Shown here piece after piece: positions 47,118 to 56,443 of a stretch of DNA of 64,000 nt. Positions within the stretch are counted from its first letter, which is position 1. The number at the start of each line of letters is the position of its first letter. Source of the stretch: Schistocerca nitens (Eukaryota > Arthropoda > Insecta > Orthoptera > Acrididae). The notes below the pieces were generated by a model, which saw only the letters and a list, made by a program, of their open reading frames with translations, was not told the origin of the DNA and did no database searches. The DNA is taken from positions 497,956,594 through 498,020,593 of the forward strand of contig NC_064619.1 of the NCBI RefSeq assembly GCF_023898315.1. The letters are read 5' to 3'. The position numbers and the translations under genes are program-made.

Positions 47118-47419
47118 CTGCTCCTAAGACTCCACCGTCTCCACAATTTGTAACAGTTCCTGGTGGTGGTGGCACAGGAAATAAGCAGCGATAACAAGGC
47201 CCATCTTCATAGTTATAAACAGTAAGCTGCCCTTCAAACTGTAAAGCACTGCCTGACACAAGTGGTCTTCCTGCTTTGACACATGCATCATTAAGAAGAT
47301 ATCGTGTAGCAACATTATCTGTGGCATCCACAACTATATCATACTTTTTTACTATGTCCAGAGCATTCTGACTGTCCAGCTGTATGTGGTAGGGAGTTAC
47401 TTGTACCCCACTATTTAGC
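47118..47419 (-). CDS. MOCS3: MOCS3 internal exon (E1-like domain with catalytic cysteine)
   Basis: This is the most upstream MOCS3 exon in the window. The acceptor TTTCCATAG precedes base 47419 and the donor GGAGCAG|GTTGTA follows 47118. It encodes about 100 residues: [35 protein letters not shown] (conserved Asp of E1 enzymes that binds Mg-ATP), [26 protein letters not shown] (first zinc CxxC), and [10 protein letters not shown], whose Cys is the E1 catalytic cysteine of this family. The exon starts at phase 1 with a single G, so the previous exon must end with two bases of a codon. No lesions are present. Confidence 0.95.
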
Positions 47420-48292
47420 CTATGGAAAGAAAAAAAAACTTAAAATATTTTCTTATAATCCTTACCATCAGAGAAAATATTGATAGTACAATCATAATTA
47501 CAGTAGCAGATTAGACTTAAAAACTGAGCAATAGAAAATCAAACTCCATCTCATCACTTAATTCATTCTAAAAATGTGATACTACCCAGAAAGATAGAAA
47601 CTATCTGTATTGACTTTAGTAGCAACACTCAAGTGCGATTATGGAAACTAGTCAAGGTGAGTATCAGTTTTGAGCATAACTGTAACTTACGCTGCTGCAT
47701 CCAAGGCAAATCAAAACATCTTCCCAAACAAAAAGTAATACATTGTACACCATAAGACGTACATCTATAATGAAGATAGTAGGACAATTGAAGTTCTAAG
47801 ATAGAAACAACTAACAAGATGAGAAAACACAAGCACTCCCCCACAGTTGATTAATGGTTAGTGTAAGAGTCCAGAGAATTACATTATTTGTTAAACTTTC
47901 AATTTTGAATGTTAAGAGCAGTGGCAAAATCAGGATTCCATCACCAAAGCCTAAAGAGATTGGGGATCATGGCCGGACAGAGAGGTAGTTTGGGGTGAAA
48001 TGACATTGAAGGAGAGCATTGTGACAAGAGAAGGTGTGGATGGAGATTTGTGGCTCTGTGCCAGATATACAAATCCTCTTCTTTTCGACACAATGGCCCC
48101 AAGGGTTAGAGACAGGATCTGTGTCACTTTGCTAGAGGCTGAAACTAAGTGCTAGACAAAGAAACATCTGTACCTTTCCACACCCTTTGCATGGAAGAAG
48201 CATGGCTGCATAAACATAGTAATTTGATGCATTAACACTAGGTGTTTAATGTTAAAAATTATTATTGTCTCACAAACCATTTAAATAGATTA
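47420..48292. other. no gene recognised; upstream MOCS3 intron
   Basis: No MOCS3 N-terminal exon could be recognised here: no glycine-loop GxGGLG and no SNLxRQ-type motif on the minus strand. Confidence 0.45.
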
Positions 48293-49123
48293 ATTAGAGA
48301 TTTGAGGATGAGGCACTTACAACCGCTGTCTACAAGCTGACCTGTTTCTATAGGTACATTGATGACACGTTTGTCATCTGGCCACATGTTTGGGAAAAAC
48401 TGCACGAGTTTCTTGACCATCTGAACTCGAGACACCCCAGCATTAAGTTCACAATGGAACTAGAAAATAATGGTCAACTTCCTTTCCTGGATGTCCTGGT
48501 GAAAACGAAGACAGACAGCATATTAGGCCATACTGTGTATAGGAAACCTACACACACTGACTTATACCTCCAGGCTGACAGCTGCCATCATCTGGCACAG
48601 GAGAATGGGGTGCTGAGAACACTTGTTCATCGAGCCAAAACACTTTATGACTCAGACAGCTCGGCAGCAGAGTTAGAACACCTACAGCAAGTGTTCGCAG
48701 ACAACGGATACTCAACAAGGGACATCCGCAAGTCGATACATCCCTCCCGACAACCTGATACTGAGGAAGATGAACAAGAAGAGACCAGGAGGGTAGCCTT
48801 TCTACCGTACGCAGGGCCTATATCTGCTAAGATAAGCAGAATACTGAAAAAGCACAATATTAAGAGTGTGTTCTGCCCACTGAACAAGATCAGGGCACTT
48901 CTTGGAATGGTTAATGATGATCTGGGATTGAGAAAACCTGGTATCTACCATATACCATGTGAATGTGGAATTTCTTACATTGGCCAGACCACCAGGACCG
49001 TTGATATAAAATGTAAAGAGCACCAAAGGCATAGCAAGCTACAACAAGCTACTAAATCAGCAATAGCAGAACATTCCTTGGAACTTGAGTATACCATGAA
49101 TTATGATAAAACCAGGATTTTAT

Positions 49124-49126
<3 letters not shown>
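48293..49126 (+). mobile_element. Penelope-like retroelement fragment (RT plus GIY-YIG nuclease)
   Basis: An open frame runs from about 48293 to a GA microsatellite. It starts inside RT: FYRYIDDTFVIWPH (catalytic YIDD), then QLPFLDVLV and HTVYRKPTHTDLYLQADSCH, a signature of Penelope RTs. After a linker the C-terminus has GIYHIPCECGISYIGQT, the GIY-YIG nuclease motif with its preceding cysteines. Then come KEHQRH and AIAEHSLE. No stop interrupts this stretch, but the 5' two thirds of the RT are missing and the 3' end is replaced by (GA)n. It is not an LTR or LINE element. Truncated, with good sequence quality, so not very old. Confidence 0.88.
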
Positions 49127-49165
<39 letters not shown>

Positions 49166-49400
49166 CAGGAGAGGGAGAGGGAGAGGCATGAAGTATGAAG
49201 ATAAAGAGGTGGAAACAGGGAGGAAAGAGGAATACAGTTCAGGATAGAGGAGACTGGGGGTGCAAAATGGCAGTAGAGGAAAGGGCAAGGAAAAGAGAGT
49301 AGAGAGGGGCAGATGAAGATGGGTTTTAGTGGAGGATTAGGCCAGGGAAATCAATGTGACAGCAGGGAGGGCACAAAACATGAGCTGAAAGAAATTGAAA
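49127..49400 (+). repeat. (GA)n microsatellite and purine-rich tract
   Basis: About 16 GA units, then G8, then a long A/G-rich stretch with very few pyrimidines on the plus strand up to about 49290. It may form triplex or H-DNA. Confidence 0.8.
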
Positions 49401-49811
49401 TAATAAGGAATTAAATGTAGTGAGGCGTGGGAGGAGGCCAGCTGACTCAGTGGCAATGGCAAGACTGTACATTGGTACAGGCTCTGGGATTGGAATTGCC
49501 AGTGGTACAAATTATAGGTGCTGGTGCTGTGGTTGCGGGAACTGGTGGTGTAGTGTGCAGCATGTTTAGCAACTTAGTGACTGTTTCCAGTTAACAGCAG
49601 CTGAGCTGTTTTCATGTGGGTAGACAACTGGTTAGCCGCCATTTCCACAAAGAATGCTGAACAGTAACTGCAGCACAGTTAGTATATGGTATGGTTTCTT
49701 TCAAATGTATCCCTAACTTTTAATCAATAGAATATGATTGGTTTGCAGCAGGTGGGTAGATGGGTGATTAGCTGTCATATCCTCAGATAATTCTGCACAA
49801 TAACTGCAGGA
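49401..49811. other. no gene recognised
   Basis: Contains loosely repeated phrases (agctgagctgttttcatgtg; gctgtcatatcctcagataa) suggesting an old local duplication of about 150 bp. No coding signal. Confidence 0.35.
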
Positions 49812-49913
49812 CATCTGATATATGGTTCCCTTGATACTCATGCATCCTCACCTTTTATTCAACATCTGATATACGGTTTCCTTGATACTCATGCATCCTC
49901 ACCTTTTATTCAA
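49812..49913. repeat. tandem duplication, 2 x 51 bp
   Basis: catctgatatatggttccct... and catctgatatacggtttcct... differ at only two positions. A short (TG)n run follows at 49937-49954. Confidence 0.88.
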
Positions 49914-50182
49914 TAGTAAATTACTTTGCCATAAACGTGTGTGTGTGTGTGTGTGCATTGCGGTAAAACCACGACCAACAGAGAGGTATGTCCTAAAGAA
50001 CAGACACCATGTATTCATATAATTGATTTGCCTCAATGGGCAACAAATCCGTCTTCAGCGTGGATGCAAGATTACATCTGACCTCCTGTGGGAGTCTCAA
50101 AACAGCGAGCATGGTGAACGTGGACCGGGACTGTAGATGGATGGCTTTAGGCGGGAGTGTGGGTTGGCCGAGAGGTGTACCA

Positions 50183-50350
50183 CAATAGTCTGTGCCTAGG
50201 TGGTGCAATGGTTAAGGCAACTGCCTAGTAAGCAGGAGATTCCAGGTTCAAATCCCAGTCTGGCATACATTTTCGCTCATCGCCACTGATTCTGTGTAAA
50301 TACCTGATGCAGGTGACATCAATAATCCCTTCCCTTTCCTTTCTCTGCCG
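50183..50350 (+). repeat. tRNA-derived SINE, second family
   Basis: The head cctaggtggtgcaatggtta (A box) and a B box GGTTCAAATCC with stem CCAGG/CCCAG-like pairing form a tRNA-like part. The body continues acattttcgctcatcgccac and catcaataatcccttccctt. It is related to Lys/Thr-like tRNA heads, but the source tRNA is uncertain. Confidence 0.7.
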
Positions 50351-50678
50351 TTCACCTTCAATTTTTGTATCATGAAAGTTGCTGACACTGCTTGTATAGA
50401 CAAGACTCACTAACAGCCCCGACAATCAGTAGCTTTTCTACTAAACATAATGGCGAAGACAGATGTCAGTAGCTTGAGAATTCTATTTGAAATGGTACAA
50501 CTTGAACATTCAGTTAAGATTTTATTCAGATATGCTGCCATAATCAACTGCCAGGTCACTTGAATAAACTATCACTATCATGTTAATTATTTCTAAATCA
50601 TCAGTAATTTCTCTTTATAAATAACAAAAATCCAGACAAGTGTGATTAAGACACTTTTGGGTTCCATACAAACTTAAC

Positions 50679-50742
50679 CATGTACATAGATAATAATAAT
50701 GATAATAATAATAGTTGGTATTATTATTATTATTATTATTAT
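50679..50742. repeat. (AAT)n/(ATT)n self-complementary microsatellite
   Basis: ATAATAATGATAATAATAAT faces TATTATTATTATTATTATTA across a 7-base spacer (gttggta), giving a near-perfect hairpin of about 20 bp. Confidence 0.85.
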
Positions 50743-50906
50743 TTCATGTGGCTTAATGGCCTGGTGCAAGTCTTTCTACGGGACAGCAGCGACTTGCATG
50801 TTCCTAACTCTACTCTAGTTATCCAACTGAGGAAAGAAGACCTACAGTTTAATGTGGCAACTGAACCACATGTTTCTGGTGACTCCTTACATCACTGAGA
50901 GGTGAA

Positions 50907-51286
50907 GGATAGATTAAAATAAAGGCTGAAAAACCCATGTTTAAATCGAGATTTAATCCTGTAACTTCTTGGTTTCCAGGCATGCACTTCAGGCCCAACA
51001 TGTATGTAGATAGTTCATCTAATGGTTTAGATGAGTCATTATGTGACTATTAAAATATGTGACATATATATCCATATCTTTTGACTTCATTGACTTGGAT
51101 AGATTAAAATAAAGGCTGAAAAACCCATGTTTAAATCGAGATTTAATCCTGTAACTTCTTGGTTTCCAGGCATGCACTTCAGGCCCGACATGTATGTAGA
51201 TAGTTCATCTAACGGTTTAGATGAGTCATTATGTGACTATCAAAATATGTGACATATATATCCATATCTTTTGACTTCATTGACTT
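50907..51286. repeat. tandem duplication, 2 x 190 bp
   Basis: Two adjacent 190-bp units starting ggatagattaaaataaaggc differ at about four positions, all transitions. No gene lies inside. The low divergence indicates a recent event. Confidence 0.93.
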
Positions 51287-51295
51287 AGATGCTTA

Positions 51296-52005
51296 AATTA
51301 TTTACACTGTCAAGGGATCAAAGGCCTTTGTATCTGACACAAATTTCAACTAGATACCTCTGCCCATTTCTGAGAAATAGGGGCAACAGATGGATAGATG
51401 GACAACACAGAGTAAAAGAATGTTTTTCGTATGATATGGCTGTACATTTTGATTGAATTGAATTTTTGTTTACACCGCCAAGGGGCCATAGACCTTAGCA
51501 TGTGACAAATTTCTTTTAGATATCTCTACCCATTCTGAGAAAATGAGGTCTTAACAGAGAGACAGATGGATAGACAGGCAGACAGACAAAAATGACACAA
51601 AAATATTTTTTTTGATGTGATAGAATTACAAGTTAACAATTTTCAGTTATTTTTCTTTTACTTGTACTGTGAAACCTAGCTTCTTGTCATATTTCATGAT
51701 ACTACATTACCAGGATGTACACTATAGGGTTTGAGGAACGAGTTTCTAAGTATCGAAATATGTGGCATAAATGGCAGTCTCTTTCGAGTGGGTGACATAA
51801 AAACTTAAATTTTTCATTCCGCCAAGGGACCGTAGATCTTGGTACATGACATGAGTTTCAACTTGATACTCTACCTGTTCCTGCAAAAAAGGGTCTAAAC
51901 AGTTGGGCTGGCAGACAGGCAGACAAACAGACTGAGTGACTGACAGCAAAGTGATCCTATAAGGGCTCTGTTTTTACCTACTGAGGCACGGAACCCAAAA
52001 AACAA
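51296..52005. repeat. three diverged copies of a 170-200 bp repeat
   Basis: Each copy has a block like ccaaggggccatagacctta, then tgacaaatttcttttagata, then ctacccattctgagaaaa, then a CAGACAGA/GATGGATAG-rich stretch. The copies start near 51308, 51480 and 51820. No protein coding was seen; satellite-like or MITE-derived. Confidence 0.65.
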
Positions 52006-52061
52006 AGACACTGCCCAAAAGAATTAGGGGAACATTATTTTGGGTATCTGCCATACTCTAT

Positions 52062-52948
52062 TGAGCAATAATATATATAAATGACCTAGTAGATAGTGTC
52101 GGAAGTTCCATGCGGCTTTTCGCGGATGGTGCTGTAGTATACAGAGAAGTTGCAGCATTAGAAAATTGTAGCGAAATGCAGGAAGATCTGCAGCGGATAG
52201 GCACTTGGTGCAGGGAGTGGCAACTGTTCCTTAACATAGACAAATGTAATGTATTGCGAATACATAGAAAGAAGGATCCTTTATTGTATGATTATATGAT
52301 AGCGGAACAAACACTGGGGAGCAGTTACTTCTGTAAAATATCTGGGAGTATGCGTGCGGAACGATTTGAAGTGGAATGATCATATAAAATTAATTGTTGG
52401 TAAGGCGGGTACCAGGTTGAGATTCATTGGGAGAGTGCTCAGAAAATGTAGTCCAGCAACAAAGGAGGTGGCTTACAAAACACTCGTTCGACCTATACTT
52501 GAGTATTGCTCATCAGTGTGGGATCCGTACCAGATCGGGTTGACGGAGGAGATAGAGAAGATCCAAAGAAGAGCGGCGCGTTTCGTCACAGGGTTATTTG
52601 GTAAGCGTGATAGCGTTACGGAGATGTTTAATAAACTCAAGTGGCAGACTCTGCAAGAGAGGCGCTCTGCATCGCGGTGTAGCTTGCTCGTCAGGTTTCG
52701 AGAGGGTGCGTTTCTGGATGAGGTATCGAGTATATTGCTTCCCCCTACTTATACCTCCCGAGGAGATCACGAATGTAAAATTAGAGAGATTAGAGCGCGC
52801 ACGGAGGCTTTCAGACAGTCGTTCTTCCCGCGAACCATACGCGACTGGAACAGGAAAGGGAGGTAATGACAGTGGCACGTAAAGTGCCCTCCGCCACACA
52901 CCGTTGGGTGGCTTGCGGAGTATGAATGTAGATGTAGATGTAGATAAT
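52062..52948 (+). mobile_element. 5'-truncated LINE with intact 3' end
   Basis: C-terminal part of a LINE reverse transcriptase. The frame 52110-52379 has MRLFADGAVVYR (usually LFADDxVxY, so the second catalytic Asp reads Gly), followed by LQRIGTWCREWQLFLNIDKC. A one-base shift leads to 52354-52866: KWNDHIKLIVGKAGTRLRFI, VRPILEYCSSVWDPYQIGLT, QRRAARFVTG, ending at TAA 52864. The 3' end reads cgccacacaccgttgggtgg, then gcggagtatgaatgt and a (GTAGAT)n tail. It lies inside the Tc1 relic's left subterminal region. Confidence 0.88.
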
Positions 52949-53244
52949 TGGGGACTCAGTATGTAACCAAATTATACCTTTATCTTCCAAAAATTAAATA
53001 CACAAAACATCATTACACCTTCAATCACTTACATTGAAAACAAATTGGCATCAATCATTCATCCCATCATCCTGGGTGCTTTACATTGGACTTTGAGAGC
53101 TTCAGCAACATGTATGTCCTCTGTGAGCATTTATGTCTGCCTGATACATATGTGGGATGCTCCAGATAATGGAAGTCAACCTGTGATATCCATTGCCATT
53201 CTTCATGAGATTTCTTGGGAAGTCTGTGTGGAACAGGACGACCA

Positions 53245-53504
53245 TGATCACATCTGTCAAGTGTGTCTCACATATGCAATATGAGGTTTAGGTCGAGAAT
53301 CACTACCAGCCATTCCATTACTTTAGTGTCCAGGCTTTGCAAGACATCTGTGCTGCTGCACATCTTACAGGCCCTGATCACATCTGTCAAGTGTGTCTCA
53401 CATATGCAATATGAGGTTTAGGTCGAGAATCACTACCAGCCATTCCATTACTTTAGTGTCCAGGCTTTGCAAGACATCTGTGCTGCTGCACATCTTACAG
53501 GCCC
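53245..53504. repeat. tandem duplication, 2 x 130 bp
   Basis: The unit beginning tgatcacatctgtcaagtgt is repeated with no visible difference, inside the Tc1 relic. Confidence 0.93.
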
Positions 53505-54536
53505 TGGCATTAGAAGGAATTCATGACTACCATCTTAAACAGTAGCTAATAAATAGTCCAACAGGGTCTGTTTGATGTACTGCGTGGTTGTAAGGCAACC
53601 ATGGACAATGGCAAGATCTGTATGGCTGTCAACATTCAAGCCTCCCCTCAATATCAGAGAACCATGGAAACTTGTAATATCCTGGATAACATTTGTTAGT
53701 TACCACTCACCAAGGGTCTCTGCACGTGAACATGGAATCAACTTGCGTCCGAGGATACCCGGACTTGTCTGTGAATAACACATTTCACCAGTGACAAAGT
53801 TGCCAGTTAACATGGGAGCTTCAGAACTGAAGGCAAGCTGCAAGATGTTGCCATGTCAAGCAGGGTACTTGAACAGGGTCATAAAGTCCTTTCTCGCATC
53901 CTGTTCGTTCCAATCTGATTGGACACAATGGCTCCAGTGATCCTTATGAGATCATCTTGCAGTGCTCTGGCTTTATCCAAGTGACACCACAATGCAGAGA
54001 CGGCAGGATATTGGTCTTCAGGTGGGGTTGTAATGCATCGATGATCTTGTCCAACTCGCCATGTGTACTGATCTGTCTTCCCCTGTCCACAACCTAAGAC
54101 TGACACATGGAGAGGAACTGGCATCTGCAGCAACACAACTGAAAGCCTATTCTTTTTTGATCGAACAGACCACCCTTGCAACTTGCACTGCAATAAGATG
54201 TTGCATTGATGTGTCCTTGGTTGAATACAACATCCGCAAATGACAACTGCCATATGTGTACCTCACTAGAAAACACTGGGACACTGACAGTCACATCCTT
54301 TTGAGGGGTCATGTGACACTGTATTGCATAACACAGCCAATACATGGTGAACGATTTTAATCACTGCCTACATTGAAAGTGAATATCTGAAGCCATGAAA
54401 TAAGATCACAAGTACCTTCTGTATCAAAACAGTTTTAACATACAGGACATTGATAAACATGTTCCCCTAATTCTTTTGAACAGTCTATATAACTGAGTTA
54501 GTGTCAAATGGCGTTCAGTATTAATGAATGTCTCCA

Positions 54537-54775
54537 ATTAGCAGTGGAAATATTCAAGGCAGGAAGGAAGATGGGATTTGATATCCCATCAAGAATGATG
54601 TCATCACAAACAAAGTTGGGATAAATAAAGGATGACCTTACACAAGAATCATTTCTGCATTTGCCTCAATTTGGGGAAATCATGAAAAACCTAAATCTGC
54701 ATGTCCAGACAGGGATTTGAACCACCAATTCTTGAATACGAGTCCAGTGTCTTACCACTGTGTCACTTTTCTTGA
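54537..54775 (-). repeat. tRNA-derived SINE, third family, reverse orientation
   Basis: On the minus strand: tRNA-like head gtgacacagtggtaagacac with a B box GGTTCAAATCCC, then the body gcagatttaggttttccatg and atttccccaaatt, ending with gggatatcaaatcccatctt. This is the common arthropod SINE with the TTAGGTTTTCC body, as I remember it. Internal pol III promoter boxes are recognisable. Confidence 0.75.
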
Positions 54776-55679
54776 TAATATTCAAAGAATGTGTTGTTAC
54801 ATGTTTTATGTCTTTCTGTCTTGTTAAGTATTTGCTTGATTACATTTAATATCTAGAAAATTATTATTTCCTGTTGAGTGCCTGCATAAGGTGATGTGAT
54901 TCCCTCTGTGGTAACACTATACAGAGAGAAAACATTAGGCTCAATTCTGCAGTACTTGCTGTTTTTCCCCAGTCAACAAGTGTCAATGCTGCACAGGAAT
55001 AATTTTTTTAACACTGAACTCTGAGAATGTTGTTTCAACTGTTGGAGGGCAACGATTTCAATCTAATAGATAATATACATGAAATCTTTGTCACAAAATA
55101 GAAGTTACTCCTTTCGCAACATCCTTCAACTTTGTGACAATAATTTACTGCATCTCATCTCTGATACCGAGACCCTTGCCTTCCAACAGCTGGAGCAACA
55201 TTCTCAATAACATCTGAGGAAGATATCTAAGCTACTCCTGCCTGGCACTACCACTTCCCCACCAAAGAACCCTTCACTCCCACACACTTGCCTTGTGGAC
55301 ATGACATAGCTCCCAACTCTTGGTGTTGCTGGGCTCTGGCAGCTTCCACATCCCCAGAAACTTCCTTCATGTCCTATAAAACACACTATGCCTGAACACA
55401 CTCTCAAAAATACCAGCATCATTGTTAATCTATCTTGAAAAAACTTTGACTATTGTAGAAGGCTCTGCTCTTTCAAAAGGAGTCAGTCTCAGTTCTAAGA
55501 TAAAGTTTAACCATACTGAACTTGGAAAGAATTTATTTTTATTTACTCACTCCCCTCAGCTGAATCATTTTCTCATCACCCACATTACCAATCAAAGACA
55601 GCCTACATGTACACAATGGGCTTCATCTTAAATAGTTTCATACACCCTGCACTTATGATCTACATCCTTTTTGAACCAA
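54776..55679. other. no gene recognised
   Basis: AT-rich DNA with pyrimidine-rich stretches; the short frames have no recognisable domain. Confidence 0.4.
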
Positions 55680-56030
55680 TCATGACCTGGTAACATTACG
55701 GGAATTCTTAAACTCCCATTTGGCTCCACTTCCCTTCACCAAATCCCTGGATGTCCTTCTGAGAGATATTGTGCCAAATTCTATCCAATGGAGCATTAGA
55801 CTGTCAAAACCCCAAGCTGATTGGAGGGATAATGTTCCAAATGTTCTCAATTTGGGAGTGATCCACCAACTTTTCTGGCCAAGGTGGGTTTTGGCAAGCA
55901 CAAAGACAAGCAATACAAACTCTCACCATGTGCTGGCAGGCATTATCTTGCTGAAATGTAAGCCTTGGACGGCTTGCCATCAAGGGCAACAAAACAATGT
56001 GTACAATATGATCCCTTTCATGGTCATCCA
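55680..56030 (-). mobile_element. Tc1-like transposase fragment
   Basis: Minus-strand frame 56031-55804 contains LTFQQDNACQHMVRVCIACL (second catalytic Asp block, usually QQDNARPH) and, further on, DHSQIENIWNIIPP (usually SPDLxPIENVWD). The C-terminal tail continues to about 55680 in another frame. Only the distal half of the gene remains. Confidence 0.7.
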
Positions 56031-56071
56031 TGACATCCTTACAGCACAGTGGTACATTCGCTATATTATAT
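56031..56071 (+). mobile_element. Tc1-like fragment, left part, interrupted by a Gypsy insertion
   Basis: The plus strand reads HDILTAQWYIRYII, like the Tc1 block LTxQRYxDxIL. It continues after the Gypsy element at 61613 with CPVLLPFMVGHPGLTF and an NVCPAH block. Removing the Gypsy element and one ATAT copy rejoins the reading. The fragment abuts a Tc1 fragment of opposite orientation at 55680-56030. Confidence 0.6.
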
Positions 56072-56394
56072 TATCGCAGAAGAAGCTGAGTAGCACAGTC
56101 CCTGTGGTGTAGTGGTTATGATACTAGATTGTTGCATGGAGGCTCGTGAGTTCAAAACTCACCTGAACTGTAAAATTTAAATTTCTATATTCGATTTGAG
56201 TACATTCAATCTAGAAGTATCCACAAATGTCAAGAATCATTGTACTGGAATGTTCTGTAACTGTATATAAACTGTGAGTGTTCTGGCTGCAGCCAGTTCG
56301 CTCTGCAGTCTTGTATGTGCAAGTGCTGAATAAACCTTCGTTAAGTTAAGTTAGTGTTCGTCATTCATCTAATTCCACCTTCTTCTACGTGACA
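56072..56394 (+). repeat. 5' LTR with tRNA-like block, TATA box and AATAAA
   Basis: U3 holds a tRNA-like segment at 56101-56170. A TATATAA box lies at 56264-56270 and AATAAA at 56329-56334, a plausible pol II promoter and polyadenylation signal about 60 bases apart. It ends cttctacgtgaca. Confidence 0.88.
56101..56170 (+). other. tRNA-like sequence inside the LTR (A box, B box, T-arm)
   Basis: TGGTGTAGTGG (56105-56115) fits the pol III A box. GTGAG (56146-56150), loop TTCAAAA, CTCAC (56158-56162) form a perfect 5-bp T-arm with a seven-base loop, as in tRNAs. No convincing anticodon stem or acceptor stem pairs. The right LTR keeps the A box, but its T-arm is damaged. Confidence 0.6.
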
Positions 56395-56400
56395 TTATTC

Positions 56401-56418
56401 TGGTGGGGATGCTGGGTA
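56401..56418 (+). other. candidate primer-binding site
   Basis: TGGTGGGGATGCTGGGTA begins with TGG six bases after the LTR. The tRNA is not identified. Confidence 0.5.
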
Positions 56419-56443
56419 TTGGAATTTGTGATAGCGCTCATTA

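Larger units (their letters stand above)
2989..47419 (-). other. MOCS3: MOCS3 (UBA4) gene, 3' part: four coding exons and three introns
   Basis: MOCS3 adenylates the C-terminal glycine of the ubiquitin-like proteins MOCS2A and URM1 with its E1-like domain, then makes a thiocarboxylate through its rhodanese domain. This feeds sulfur into molybdopterin synthesis and tRNA wobble-uridine thiolation in the cytosol. Four minus-strand exons join at matching phases (1, 0, 1) with GT donors and AG acceptors. Together they give about 305 residues, from the second half of the ThiF/E1 fold to the C-terminus of the rhodanese domain; family members are usually around 400-460 residues. The missing first 120-170 residues (nucleotide-binding glycine loop, Arg finger) were not found between 47.4 and 64 kb. 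Introns of about 9.7, 16.4 and 17.3 kb are filled with transposon debris. No frameshift or stop is seen in the exons, so the gene is likely functional. Confidence 0.9.
52006..54486 (-). mobile_element. Tc1-like transposon relic, both ends present, split by a LINE
   Basis: The inverted ends are about 28 bases: caaaagaattaggggaacat near 52015-52035 and its complement at 54459-54478. On the minus strand the transposase runs from about 54350 to 53050. The N-terminal half reads RTHQCNILLQCKLQ... then RCITTPPEDQYPAVSAL and ARALQDDLIRITGAIVSNQIG, the paired-like helix-turn-helix part. The C-terminal half reads HM-stop-DTLDRCDHGRPVPHR and EEWQWISQ (the usual WDxLxRxxxxRPVPP and EEWxxIPQ). The central catalytic blocks are missing or degenerate. 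A 130-bp tandem duplication and a LINE insertion add length. Confidence 0.75.

Noticed and set aside
49052-49288. Pro/Leu/Ser-rich minus-strand frame
   Set aside because: Product of the purine-rich GA tract read in reverse; low complexity only.
55422-55631. Plus-strand frame as a host exon
   Set aside because: No domain, no splice-site support and repeat-like surroundings.
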